Source: Gliomastix tumulicola (lineage: Eukaryota > Ascomycota > Sordariomycetes > Hypocreales > Bionectriaceae). Taken from it: a stretch of DNA of 64,000 nt. The translations under genes were made by a program, and so were the position numbers. The notes beneath the pieces were generated by a model that was given only the letters and a program-made list of their open reading frames with translations, was not told the origin of the DNA and did not search any database. Of the stretch, positions 41,284-53,990 are shown piece after piece. The stretch covers positions 2,515,289-2,579,288 of the forward strand of contig BCHX01000003.1 of NCBI GenBank assembly GCA_001599755.1, given 5' to 3'. Position 1 is the first letter of the stretch; each line of letters begins with the position of its first letter.

Positions 41284-44200
41284 TTACTCAAACGATCCCT
41301 TGCCCAACAGGCCGCCGACAACACCGATTCTCCTCTCCGCACCCTTGACCTTCTTCTCCTGCCTTCTCCGCTCGCTCTCCGCGAGCTTAGCCCTCCTCTC
41401 GTTCTCTCTAGCAAAGGCGTTGATCCCGCTCCTCTTGCCCGCCGCCTTCTTGATCTTGGCGTCATCTCCAAAGCCGCCGCCGCTTCCCGTCGTCGTCGTC
41501 GGCGTAGAAACGCCGGTCGAGCTGCCGGACGAGGATCCGGACATGAGGGAGTTGGTTGTCGCCCGGCGCAGCAGAGCAGGCACCTTGAAAGTAGAGGATT
41601 GTGCCTGGGCAGCAAATGCCAGACGCGAGTTGGTGCCCGCCGACGCGGTTGACGAGTTACGCTTGAGGGTGATACGGTCCACGACCGCCTGTCGGCTACG
41701 ACGCGGGTTCGGTGCGTCGTTTTCCTTGTCGCTGCGCATCGACGCCGTCGGCTCATCGTCTTCGCTGTCAGATCCAACCACGGTGGCTGGGATGATAGAC
41801 ATCTCGCGCCCGTCATCCAGAAGGTTGGACAGCGTCTCCCGCACCTCGCCGAGGTTGGCAGGCTTGCGTCCGGCCTTGGTCCTACGCAGATGGGCCGGCG
41901 CTCTGTTCTCCGAAGCGGCACCCAGCGCGGCCGGTGGTTGGCTGTCAGGGACGACTTGTTGCCGCGCGTCATCCTGCTCTGACTGCGACTGCGAGTCTTC
42001 GCGGATCGGCTCCTCGGGAGCGAGAATGTCGAGCTCGTCGTCACTGCCGTGATCCTCAATGGTGCGAAGGAATGCTTGGTTGCCGGGGTTCTCGGCGATC
42101 TTCTTTACTCGCTCATCCGCGTACAATGCCTTCTGCATCTTGGCAAACTGCTGTCGCTTTCTCCTGCGACGCGCCTCACCACCATCGTCTGAGTCGGATA
42201 AGTCGTAGTCGGCTCCTCGCTTGCGACGCAGCATGCCACTCGTAATGTCCTTGAACAGCTTCTGGACTTGCTGCTCATCGTTGGCTCGCTCGCGATCCCT
42301 ATTCTTCATTAGCCGTGCTCATCTCTCCAGCAGTGAGTGTGAATTTACTCACGCATAAAAGGCCGCGAGCTTCCGCTCGTCCACATCATTACCGGCCGCG
42401 TCATCGATCATCTCCTTGACCGAGGCGATAGACTCATTATCACTGTCCTCGCCATCGTAGCCTCCCAGACCCTGGTACTCGTCCTCTGATTCCTCGGCCT
42501 GCTCCTCAACCATCTCCTTGGCCTTGCTCTTCTTCCTGTTGAAATCCTCCACAAGTCGATCCTTCTTCTCCTTCAAGGCACCGTCCTTGAGAAGATTGAA
42601 TGCCGTGGGGTTGGAGCTCGGAACCACAGTAGACTGGGTAGGCTCCTCTTCAGGAATCTCGGACACGAGCCTGCGCCTCAACCGACCGCGGCGAACCAAC
42701 GGCGATTCGTGAGGGGCATCGTGGGCATCGAGAACAACGGTATCCACGGTGGATTCCGGGGCATCGATAAACCTCTGCTTAAGGGGTGTGCGATCCACGA
42801 TTCCGCCGTCTTGGGATGGCTCTATCATTTCCGACATTTGGGTATCTGGTACGTCGCGAAGAAGGCTGTCGAGACTGCGCATCTGGCTCTGCGACATGTT
42901 CAACTGCACGCCCTGAGTGGTGGCCTGTGTCTCGTCTTGTGTCTGCGAGGCGGGGATGACGCTGTTCTCGCGAGGGTCCACGGTCGCCGGCATGTAGGAG
43001 TCCGGGAAGTGATCGAAGTCCGGCATCATTGACTGGGTTGGCCCACTGGCTGGCGTCATCTGGCTGTCGTCCATGGTACCAGCAAAGATCTGGGTGAGGC
43101 CAAGACCAGCGGGTCCTTGAACAGGTAGTCCGGGGATGAAAGTCTTCTTCGCGGATCGGAGAACTGAGCCTGGGGCTCCTGGTGTTGTCATGCTCGAGAC
43201 CTTGGGAGTCGCTTGAGACTTGGGTCGTGGCGTAGCCTGTACCTCGGCCTCGTCGTCCGACAAAACAGTAGTTTGCTTGCGTGCCCGTCTTGTCGCTTTA
43301 GGGGCCACGACCTCGTCGTCGTCCGCCATGTCCGTGTCTTCGGCTGCTTCGCCTGCATCCTCTGCAGACACGTCGGAGGCATCTTCAGCAACTTCGTCAA
43401 ACATTCCATTGCCCGCCTCTTCAGTTTCATCTTCATCTTCGTCATGCTCCTCCTCGGAGCCAGAAAGCTCCACGTCTTGTGCTTCTCCATCTCCATCTTC
43501 ATCGGCAGAAGCTTGGTACTCTTCGTCCTCACTATCATCCCAAGCGAGAGGATCGTGCGTACCGTCCTCATTCTGTTTAGCCTCAGCCTTCTCCTGAGCC
43601 ATGATCTCCTCGGCCTCCTGCCTGGCTTTGGCGACAATGTCCTCTACCTCTTGCATCTGGCGTTCGCGCTCCTCGGCAGTTTGCACCACAACACCCTGAG
43701 CCTTGAGCATTTGCAGTCGTTTTTCACGCTCCAATTTGGCCTGTTGTCTGGCCTTTTGTTGGAGGAAGGACTGAAGCTCACCGACGCTCATGCCAGGCTG
43801 ATCACGCTTGTTTCCAGCCTTCCTTCCGGGCGACTTCAACTGGGCCAAAGCGCGGAGAGCATGCATAGACTGGCATTCCTTGCTCTTACTTGCCGGCACG
43901 TTGTCGAAAACAGCATCAAGCCTTCCCTTGGTTGTGTTGGTGATCTCCAGCTCGTCGTCCGAATCGATTGTGACCAAGTTGGCTGTCGGCTGGGGCAGCC
44001 TCACGCGTACTTGACGCCTGGGCTTTGTAGGGCCCGCCACTGGTGCGACTTCCTTCCCCTTTCCTTTATCCAGACGCGCCGGCGATGAAGATGCCAGCTC
44101 TCCCAGGGTTGGGAGCTCCTCGTTGTTGTTTTCGTCGATAACCATGGTGTTTACTTCGCCCACCTCGGCAGATCGGTCTTTCTCCGTCACCGGCGGTGAG

Positions 44201-45216
44201 CTAGGAGGGGTCTCCGGATCCTTCATCTCGACGTCTGAGACGGGAGTTGCAGGGCGGCTGGAGCTCGTAGCAGGTGCAGCGGGCTCCCCAGCGGGTCGGA
44301 AGTTGAACCGCTCAAAGAGACTGCTCTTGGAGATCTTCTTCCGCGTCTTGGCCTCGTGGGCGAGCTGCATATTCCTTGCCAGTCGCTGGCTTTCCCGGTT
44401 CATCTCCTCAATGGCCTTCTTGCTGGCCTTTCTCGTAGGACGGGCCTCCTGTGTGAGTTTGCGGCCCCCTTCGTCGTCGTTGATGTCAGAGACATTGTCG
44501 TCGTCGGAGATGAACTGCTCCATCTCGGAGGAGAGCTTCTCCCGCTGCTCGGCCTTGCGAGCCTCCTCGGCAGCCTGCTTTGCAAGAATCTGTTGCTTCT
44601 TCTTCTCGACTAGAGCCTTGAATTTATCCGATCGTAGAGCCGGCAGCTCATGCTCATCCTCGGACTCGGATTGATGGTCGACTGTCTTGGTAGGGGAGGG
44701 TCGCATCGGCGACGATACGAACAGACCCGGACTTGGTGATCGTGCAGGGGTCTCGTTGACTTCGGTGTCGGGTTGAGGAGCCTTGCGCTTCAATCGTCTG
44801 GGGGCAACGGGAAGGTCGTCCTCGTCGCTCTCTGGCTGGTTGTTTGCGATCTCCGTGGTGGCTGGTGCCTCGTCCGGTTGTGTGTGGTCGGCTGGCAGTG
44901 TGATCGTTCCCGCCGGTGTATTCTCATGTGCGGGCCGGGCTGCAGCATGCATCCGAGCAGCTAGCCTGCCCCGGGGCCGTACCTCAACGTCGGACTCATC
45001 GGACTCGCTGCTGCTCTGGCTCTCACGCATCTCGGTTGTCGTCGTCGCTGGCAGAGGCAGTGATGGCCTCTTTGATTTCCCTTGCGTCTTTGAGGGGGAT
45101 CCTTCATCCTCGCTGCTATCGACAGCAGCGAGAAGTGCCCTGATCTTCGACCGCGGCGTCAGCAGCCCAGGCGATCCCGCCTCCCGCGTGAGCGACGAGG
45201 AGCGCGGCGAAGACAT
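41284..45216 (-). CDS. MRC1: Mrc1/claspin replication-checkpoint mediator
   Basis: Two exons, 45216-42353 and 42298-41284 (GTGAGT donor; AATAG acceptor restores the frame), 1,292 residues. Mrc1 travels with the replication fork, couples helicase to polymerase and relays the Mec1/ATR signal to Rad53/Cds1. Visible features: very high Ser/Asp/Glu content with many SQ/TQ sites (SQSQMR, SQTQDETQ, TQGVQ), an SDE-rich N-terminus, the helical stretch EKKKQQILAKQAAEEARKAE, a long acidic middle (EDEDETEEAGNG), and the MRC1-like segment with LAAFYA-DRERANDEQQ at the exon junction. The C-terminus is basic (ENERRAKLAESERRRQ). The size matches filamentous fungal orthologues. Confidence 0.9.
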
Positions 45217-45985
45217 TGAACAGATGTGATTTCAGGTGTGATTAAACAAAACTTGAAAGAAACTCGCAAAGCATATACGAATAGAACCAAAAACGATGCT
45301 AGTAATCAAGTGATGAAGTGTCAATGGGTGCTGGTAGGTGTGTAAGTTGGGGTGGATGCTCCCTCGATTTTGGTGGTGGAATTAATTACTAGTAGTGGGG
45401 GAAGCTTGACACGACGCGAACGACGCGATTGACGCGACGGGACCGTGACGCATTTATCCACATGCATAACTCCAATCCCTGCATAACTTTCATAAATCTC
45501 CATAAAATAATTGTGCAGCACCGCAAGCCTCAGGAGGGGGTACAGAGCAGTTGTCTTGGCCGACAATTTGGAATGCCCTGTGCCAGTCAAAATCAATTCT
45601 CGACATTGAGGAACAATCCCTTCTTGACCCATCGGATCTCATGGTATATACACCGGGGGAGCAGGTTTCACTTACGTACAACGCAGCGTCGACATCCGAA
45701 GCATACCCTGATGAGACGGTGCCTTACAATACAGAGCGGAGCCAATACAGTTATTTAACTACAGCGAATTATCCACGCACAGCACAGCAATCATGGCATA
45801 GATCTAGAAGCGAGTAGGAATATGTTGGATTTATGTTCTGCGACGATAATGTTGAACTGCTCGTCCAGCCTACTACTACTATGTGTTCCCTAGAACCTAT
45901 CTCTCGGTAAGGACTGACTTGGGTGAGGCATCGGTCATCCTAGACGGGCTAGAAATCGTGGTGGGCACGAAAATCAGCAGCCCGT
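45217..45985. promoter_or_regulatory. MRC1 upstream region with three spaced CGCG boxes
   Basis: Three copies of GACGCGA (TCGCGTC on the MRC1 strand) begin at 45413, 45422 and 45431, exactly 9 bp apart and about 200 bp upstream of the start codon. Their core is like the MluI cell-cycle box bound by MBF/DSC1, which drives replication genes at G1/S. The rest is 3' flank of INO1. Confidence 0.6.
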
Positions 45986-47674
45986 TTAGAAGAGCTTGTG
46001 CTCGAGGGTCATGTCCGACTCAGGCTGGAGACCAATGCAAGCACGGAAGATGTTGGTGACGGCAGCGCGCTGCTTGGCGAGGGAGTTGACGACAGGAGTG
46101 CCGGGAGGGGTCAGGGGAGCCTTGAGCATGTAGCTGAGGACGCTGAGGACGCTGTGGAAGTTCTTGTACTCCTCAGTGACGGGGCCGTCAGCGGTCTCGG
46201 TGGCCTTCCACTGGATGCGGGTCATCATCTCAGCGAGGACGACGAGATCGATGATGAGGGGGGAGGCCAGGAGAGAATCCTCGCAGATGTTGAACAGACT
46301 ATCCGTACGCATTAGCGGGTTTCATATCACGGTACAAGACATCGTGTGAGTCACTTACGAGATGGTCTGGTGTCCACCGAGGAAAATCTCAGCATAGTAC
46401 TCATCCAGAGCGCGCTTGTTGTCAGCGACAGCGGGCATGTACTTGATGACAACACAGTGGTCGGGGTGCTCGCCCTGCTTGTAGAGAACGTGGTTGGCCT
46501 CGACCATGTCGTCGACGACGTTGGACTTGGAGATCTCCTTGGAGCGGAACTGCTTCTGGGAGCTCAGGTTCTTTCCGTCGTTGTTGCCAAGGTGGTTGTA
46601 GCTGGCAATGGAGGTGAGCTTGATGCCGGCGTTGATGAGGAAGTCGACGAGAGCCGACTTCATCTTGGTCTGGCCAGACTTGAAGTCATCGCCACCAATG
46701 TAGGCGTTGTGCTTCTCAGCGAGCTCAATGGCACCAGGAACAAAGGTGTTCTGGGGAGAGCCGTTGATGAAGGGGGTTTTCTCCAGAATACAGGCGACGG
46801 CGAAGACGGTCGAGGGGGAGATCTCGGAGTGACCAGCCTCAATGGCCTTGAGCAGGTTGTCAGCAGTGTCGTTGACGCCAGGAACCAGGTCAGCGTAGCG
46901 CTCGGTGTTGGCAGTCCACATGACAATGACCTTGTCAAGACCGTTGGCGGCCTTGAACTCGCGGATGTCCTTGCGGAGGTGCTCAACGTGAGCCATGGAG
47001 GCCTTGGTGCCCTCAACGACGTTGTCGGCACGGTCCTCCTGGTTGGCAGCAATGAAGTCAGGGTAGTAGATGGAGGGAAGAGGGACCAGAGAGGCCATCT
47101 CCTTCCTGACAGCCTGCTTGAGGGTAGGCTCAAGAACCTGGGCGCGGTCCATGGCCTGGGCAAGGTCCATCTTGCTGATGTCCCAGCCACCAATGACGAG
47201 ATCATTGGGGTGGACCATGGGCAGGATCTGGTTGAAGGGAATGTTGACGTCCTTGTTGGTCTTGGCATCGGAACCGAGCTTGAGAGTAGAGCCCATGACG
47301 AGAGAGCCGTAGTAGTTGGCCTCCTGGCGACCGTCCTTGGTCTCCCAGACGAGGTTGCGGCGGTTGGCAATGATACCAGCAGTAACGGTGGTACCGTTAT
47401 TGCCGCCCCAACCGACGAGCATCATGCCGGTCTTGGGGACCTTGCGCTCCGTCTTGAAGTCATAGAGGGTCTCAGTAGGCGTGGCAACGAACTTGCCATC
47501 GGCGCCGGTCTCGACCTTGGTGGTGCGGTAGGTGTAGGTGGACTTGATCTCCGAGTCCGAGTAGGTGACGTTGGGGGAGTTGACCGTGAAGACATCCTGA
47601 GCGGCAGTCTGGACGGCAGAGGCGTTGTCCGCCCCGTTCGCGGAGCCCGTGTATTCTTGCGCGTGGGGAGCCAT
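45986..47674 (-). CDS. INO1: Inositol-3-phosphate synthase
   Basis: Two exons, 47674-46359 and 46298-45986; 542 residues. It converts glucose-6-phosphate to 1D-myo-inositol-3-phosphate with NAD as internal cofactor, the first step of inositol and phosphatidylinositol synthesis in the cytosol. The Rossmann loop VGWGGNNGTT lies at about residues 87-96; NGSPQNTFVPG, IGGDDFKSGQTKMKS and SYNHLGNNDGKNLS are the classical INO1 signatures with the catalytic lysines, and KVPKTGMML is conserved. Codon use is strongly biased (C- or G-ending), suggesting high expression. The single intron falls after HQTIS near the C-terminus. Confidence 0.96.
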
Positions 47675-50600
47675 GATTACCGAGGTGTGGTGTGCTTGTG
47701 GCGTGTGCGGTATGGCTGAGAGCTTGAAGAGCGCGTGCTTGGCGGGCGTGGTTATTTTGACTGATACTCTGTGAGAACTTTACTCAGTATCAGGTGAGTC
47801 CGATGCTCCTGCTCGAGCAGCTGAGCAACGGGCTCCGGCGAACGGGTGGTGGACACTAAGTAGGTCACGGGTTAGCAATGAATCATAGGGGGAAGATATC
47901 GGACGGTCATGGCTCACGAGTTAAGGAGATTGGAAAACGTCTTGACGACGGTTGTGATCGAGGTCAATATCCTCGATCTGATGTGTGATGTGGTTTGGTG
48001 GGGGAAGCCGACGGTGACGAAGGGCAGCGGTGTGCGATCCAATCCAAAAGGACGGTGTGTTTTTTGGGGTTTTTCTGAGAGGTTTTGCTTGAAATGAAGC
48101 CGTGAGACGAGAGGTGAGATTGATGGTGGTGAAGGAGCAAGAGGAAGCGAAATCCAAATTCAACCGGAGGGGCAGCGAAGGTTCAAATACTTTTCGGAAT
48201 CGGGATCGTGTGCCCCTCATGCTCTCACCTTCGTCCCCACGGCTCGAAGTTGAGCGGCGGACGGACAAGGACAAACCCCGGACACGCGCCCGAGGTCAAT
48301 GCATTGCCAATGGCATTCGCTCGTCCGTAATACCGCCCATCCACTATCGGCAAAAAGTCCTCGTCTGTTTATCTCGCAAGAGGAGCGGTGAGTTATCTAA
48401 CGCCGCATCAAGTCCACTTGGTGGAGGGGCGCAAAGTCCACTGTCTCTTGCTAGCCTGCAGCGGGGGCTTCGGCTGGTGGTTATGGTTGGCTGGGCTGTT
48501 TGATTGACGCACAATGATGGAGCAGGAAGCACACGACACTCGACTGTCACCCTTTCCCCTTCGTCGTCTGCTTGCATTTTCGCTCGATATTGCGTTGCCT
48601 TGCGTCGCTGCATGTCTATCACGTCGACCTGTCATCATGTCATTGGGCTGCGACTCCTATCTCGCGTCCTCCTCCTGCAGTGTCCTGCAACATCCTGCAG
48701 ACTGCGTCGCGGACTGTAGCCGGCTCAAGCCCATTCGCCAGAAGCGCGTCCAGACACCCACAGCCTGCCACACCGCAACAGCACACCTTCTTGGCTTTTT
48801 TTCCTCCGTCCGGTCTCTCTCACTCTCTCTCTCTGGCTGTTTGCGTAGTCTTTGTGCTGTGTAGTGAGGTTGTCGTCTCTGTGTCATCAGGGTCCTGCAA
48901 CAACCCCTCCTATGCAAGGGGTCGAACTCGGTTAGTACGGACCACGCGGAATTTCCTACTGGCTGGGTTCCTGGATCACTGGATGCTGTGTAACAGAATC
49001 ACAAGTTTGGCTTGCCGCAAAAAGGCGTCCTTGATGCGACCGTGGAACGAACCACTCTGCGATTTAAAGTGCCCTCCATCACGAAGAGCGGTGGCATGTG
49101 CTCCCCACGCAAAGTTCATGGACCCCTCATCGACTGACAGCAACAAACGTCCCATGCATGCATGATGCACGAAGTAGCGCCAAACTGGCCATAGTTGCAG
49201 GTGGTGGCCTGACCTGCTTGGCTCCTATTTGCTCTTGTGGGCTCGCCCATTTAGGCAATTTCAACGTGAGGGTGTGGTGGCACATTGTCGATCCTGACTC
49301 TGTGGAAGACCGTGACTCCTCATGAACGACCAGAAGCAAGTTGCTGATGATCACCCAATACCCACCAAGGGTGACTTCTGGCCCCAACAGCAAGACAATA
49401 GCTGCCAGACAGTCGAATTGAGTCGGCAACGGCGAAGAAGGACCAAAGTTGGACCTCTATTGATATCATCTCGCGTAAAACAACGAAGCAGTAGCGAGCG
49501 CTTTAGGGTAGGTGTGAACCGCACTTGGATAGTGAGGCTCCAACTACTAATGGAAGTCAGTCGGGTATTTCCCAGCGATGACAAACCTCCAGGTTGATCC
49601 AACAGCTGGGCTGGCAAATGAAATTGCGAGCCTTGTCGGTCGCGAGCTGAGGGCTGTGGTCTTGGTCTTCACGTCTTGGCCTAGGTCCAGCCTCGGTGGC
49701 CAGTCGCAATGAACCCCCTATCTCAGATGTCTGCAAATCCGGGGTCGAGAGATGGTGAGTGTGGAGAGACGAGGACTCAAGTCCCCTTCCCACGAGCCAT
49801 GAGATATGGGAGATGTGAAATGCCGTTCAAGTCCGCTGATAACGATCGTCGTCGAGCAGACTGGTCAAACGCACTTGGGACGATTTAAGCTCACGCTTAC
49901 GCAAGTAATTGTCCCTTGGCGTGGAGATGACTCGGGGGTCGAATTGCCAGTGGCTACGCAGCCATTCGCAGTGCAGCGACAAGGCGCGGCTGCGCGAGTG
50001 CTGCGCGAGTGTTGCTCGAACGTGTGTCTCGTAGGTAATCTCCGGCGGCTTACGATCATCCACTTGCGACGATGCAGCCGTCCACGAATGGAAATGGCAG
50101 AGAACGAGTGGAAGCTGGAGCTACAAAGGGGGGGGGAGGTTGCAGTGAAGCCCGAAGGGGGTGGCACTTGGTGGGGAGAATCAGAATGAATTTCGAATTT
50201 GAGCCAGCAGGGGGAAGTGGCGAGCCATCAGGGCGGATACCTGCCTTACCTGACGGTAATAATCTCCATTACGAGTATCCATTGATTACGGAAATGACAC
50301 CTGGGCCTCCTTCCTCGTGTCTGACCACCACCGGCCGGTTCATCGCGACGAGTCCAAATGCTACCTTGGGCGATGCGCTGTCAATATTCGATATTCGATA
50401 GCCGCAGCCGTTAATCGCCCTCTCACAGATAAGCGTCGACGAATAATTCCCGGACAGCCCGGCGTTATAGCAGCCACATTTCCTGGGAGAAATGACGTGC
50501 CCTCCATCATCTCCCAAGCTAGCAGTCAATCGCCCGCGCCCTCAGCACCCTCAGGTTGTCCAGAACTCCAGTTCTGGGTCCCTCCACGGTGATGGTTCGC

Positions 50601-51721
50601 CTGATTAGGTGAGACTAGGACGCTCACGGCCTAGAGCACAGCAAGGCTACAGACGGCGATGCCCCATCCAGTAGGTTCCAAGGGCCAGGGGCAGATCGGT
50701 GTGGCGCTCTTCATTGGCAGGGATGGATGGGTTCTGAAATGAAGAGTGATTTGACTGATATCCATGGGCGAGGCGCCAGACCACACAGCGTTATCGACGA
50801 CAGTCCGTGTGACTGGCTGTGCCTCGGACGAGTCCACGCCACGGCGCCTCGCCGTCTGACTGAGGAACGAGCACGCGAGCGGCGTCATCGGCGTGAGATC
50901 TGCCATGCTTCGAAACTCCAGCGCCTCAAACCGCCAGCAACGTCGCATGGCTACCGTCGGCGGCATTTGCGTCTCTGCCTGCACCTCAATGGAACATCGC
51001 CAGGGGAGGATCCCCCTTCCCCCTGCCAACACGCTCATCCTGGCTAGGCTCAGCAGAACTCCCGCTAGACACAACTAGTTTCAGGGAGGCATTTCGCCGA
51101 GAGAGCTGTTGCCGTATAGGGAGCAGGGATCAACCCCCTGGGCCTTGCCAGGAGCAATAGCAAACCGCATCAAAGAGTCCGACCCCGTCTGGCCCTCCAC
51201 ATCCGAGACACCATGTGCAACATCAAACAACAACTCTAACCGGCCAAGCTTTTGGCCTCCTCTTCCTCCTGTTTGCCTTCTGCCGGTCGTGTGCATTGCC
51301 GCTTGCTTGTCGCGTCTTCTGTTTGATCGGGAGGAGTCAGCTGCTCACTCAATCGCTGTATGACATAGACGAGTGTGTGATCAGGCCGCAGATTACCTTT
51401 CCTGGCCGTAGGCTTGCAGCGGCTCCTCGACAAAGAAACAGACACTCGTGCTTGGGCATCCTCTTAATTGTTTGTTTGCTTTTGCCTGGTCGCATGACCA
51501 CTTTTTCTTCATCATCTTTGTCGACACCCAACAAAGCAACTTTACGAATCATACGAGTCAACAGGCAAACGGCTGGACTGGATTTGTCTATCAATCGCAT
51601 GATCCGGCCTAAGAGCTCCTGCGTGGTCCCGCGAAAACCTCAGTCTCTCGCGCCCGGGCTCTGCTTCTTATGACAGAAGTATACGAATCTCCGAGGCGAC
51701 TAGAAGGGTATCACATCTGCC
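47675..51721. other. 4-kb gene-free region
   Basis: Upstream of INO1 (minus) and of the LIM gene (plus). Many short open frames are found on both strands, but none shows a domain, codon bias or splice-linked continuation. Pyrimidine-rich stretches (48530-48860) and a CT run (48814-48836) suggest long transcribed leaders. A noncoding RNA or a long 5' UTR with introns is possible; nothing firmer can be said. Confidence 0.5.
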
Positions 51722-53990
51722 ATGACCGCGACCAGAGAATCGGCGTTCCTGCCGACAATCAAGTGCTCGCAATGTGGTGCGCAGGTGGAGATCTCAATGA
51801 TGGGCGAGCACATCTGCAGCGGCCCGTCGGCGGAACGTGAGTACAGACATCTCGCTCTTCTCGTGCAGCCAAGTTCATTGATACTGACTGAATCTGGAAG
51901 TGTCACCGCCGTTAGAAGTTGAGGAAGGGTTTGGCAGCTTGGCACCGCCGTTGACGAACAAACCCCTACCAGTCGACATTCGTGCTGCGAGTAAGTCTAT
52001 ATACTAACACCATCATGACCATTCCCAGCGACGGTATAGACAAACATGTTGCTAACTCCTTTGCTTCGCTTTAGATCAATCATATGTCCATCAGGGCGCC
52101 TTAACACCTGTTAGCCAGGACTCCCCGAGAACACCGTTTAGCCGACCCAGCCCAACTTCGGGAGGTGAATACTTTGCGGCTGGGACGACATCAACACCAG
52201 ATGGCGAGAGAGCAGGGCCGTCTCCTATGCAGATCCGACGGCCAAATGGCTTCGATGCACAGGATGGATATAGTAGAGAACCGATACCGAGCCCCGGTGC
52301 TCCGAGCACGCCTGGACTCCTCAGGCGCATGGACACCATCACACCCGGGCCTTTCGAAGCAAATCGACGACCGTCGATGGCAGGGAGCATGCGCCAGGGA
52401 TCACTCACGCCTATGTCGTATGAGGAATCGTCACGCGGCCCTTATGATCGGCCAGGCACCTCCCACTCCACCCTTTCAAAGGCCAGCGGTGATAGCATCA
52501 TGGCTCCGCCCAGGATGCCGAGGAAGAACGGCTACGAAGGATTCGGCCCGCCGCCGGCTTCGCCGTTCAAGACGAGCTTTGACGCGCGACCACCACAGCC
52601 CTTTTCATCTATGAGCCGATCCGAGACGTTCCCCAGGCCATCCTCCTCCGCCAGGGAACCCCCACCGGCTCGCACCCCTTCGGCCCCTGGAACGCGACCT
52701 GAGCAGCCATCCGACGGGCTGAGCCATGGGAGGAAACCGTCAATGGGGCCCGACACTAGCAGACGGCCTCCACCGCGGAAGAGCTTGATCGCGCCGGCTT
52801 CTCAGCGACAGGCTTCAGTAGACCTTGCGGCCGAGTTTGGCGCCAGCAACCCTTACCACACACCGTCCGATTCAGCGTCGTCCGGCTACTCCAACTTCAG
52901 CCAGACAAGCCACCCGAGCTCCCAGTCCACCTCCAGCCCGGCGCGATCATTGACTCGAAGGGATGCGCCCGAACCAGCACCGAAGATGGATAACCTGGTT
53001 GATGAAGTCACGAGTTCGATGGAGGGCCTGCGGCCGCGGGACCTTAGGATCGACCCCGTAGCTCCCCCTCAACCTCAGGTGGTTGAGTCACCAACTGGCC
53101 TGTCCTCGGATGATCGCATGGGTGGCGGTGCCCGCCGCTACGATGACATTTCTCCCGGATCATACAGCCGCTCCATCCCATCACCTGGTTATGGCGGTAT
53201 TTCACCACAGCGAGGAGACCTTAGCCCGGATACGCGGATGGGGACGACACCGCCTTCCCGACAAGGCTCACGGGACCCGACGTATCTCCCCTACCGAGGG
53301 GAGTGCAAGGCCTGTGGCCTCCCTATCAAGGGGAAGAGCATCTCGTCGGCGGACGGACGATTGACTGGGAAGTATCACAAGCCCTGCTTCGTCTGCACGA
53401 CATGCTCGGAGCCGTTCACGTCGGCCGAATTCTACGTGCTGGGTGACAAGCCTTACTGTGAACAGCATTACCACAAGCTCAATGGCAGTCTCTGTGGAAC
53501 CTGCAACAGGGGCATCGAGGGTCATTATGTGGAGGACGAGGCGTCGACCAAGTACCACGTCAACTGCTTCTCCTGCCTTGACTGCGGCCGACCCTTGACT
53601 GACGGATACTTCGAGGTCGACGGAAAAGCATACTGCGAGCAGGACGCCTGGAGCAGGACGCAGCCTGCACCGGCCCAACAAGTCGGCAGCTACCCCCCTC
53701 CTCCCGCTGCCGACTCCTACCATCCGAAGCAGCAGGCTCCTCGTCGTGCGCCGGGTCCGCAACGTCCGCCGTATGGGCTGCCAGCACGACCAGGCCCTGG
53801 CCAGGGTCCAGTTCCGAGACCGCGAGCGCCGCCTGGGAACGGTATGCCTATGCCTCGCCAGGGGTACGGTCCTGGACCCGCGGGCGTGCGTCCTGGAGCC
53901 GGGCCTCCTCCCCAATCCGGATTCCTCGGGCCTCCCCGCCCGATGATGAACAAGCGCTCAACAAGGCTGGGCATGATGGGGCGTGCATAG
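51722..53990 (+). CDS. Two-LIM-domain protein, paxillin/Pxl1-like layout
   Basis: Three exons: 51722-51836, 51901-51990, 52075-53990; 706 residues. The N-terminus has a small Cys/His motif (IKCSQCGAQVEISMMGEHIC, residues 13-32). A long disordered Ser/Pro-rich middle follows. Two adjacent LIM zinc domains start near residue 479 (CKACGLPI...HKPCFVCTTC...YCEQHY) and 538 (CGTCNRGI...HVNCFSCLDC...YCEQDAW), with all eight zinc ligands each. The Pro/Gly-rich tail includes PARPGPGQGPVPRPRAP. Such fungal proteins act at sites of polarised growth and septation, linking Rho signalling to actin; the exact role here is inferred from layout only. Confidence 0.88.

Noticed and set aside
43213..44088. Leu/Ser-rich frame that looks like a membrane protein
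   Set aside because: Antisense of MRC1 acidic codons, which read as hydrophobic and serine codons.
46346..47719. Long plus-strand open frame of 457 codons
   Set aside because: Antisense of INO1; it arises from the strong codon bias of that gene.
47675..48000. Inositol-response element in the INO1 promoter
   Set aside because: No CATGTGAAA-like site found on either strand.
48900..48935. AAGGGGTCGAACTCGG as a tRNA T arm
   Set aside because: No matching acceptor or anticodon arm nearby.
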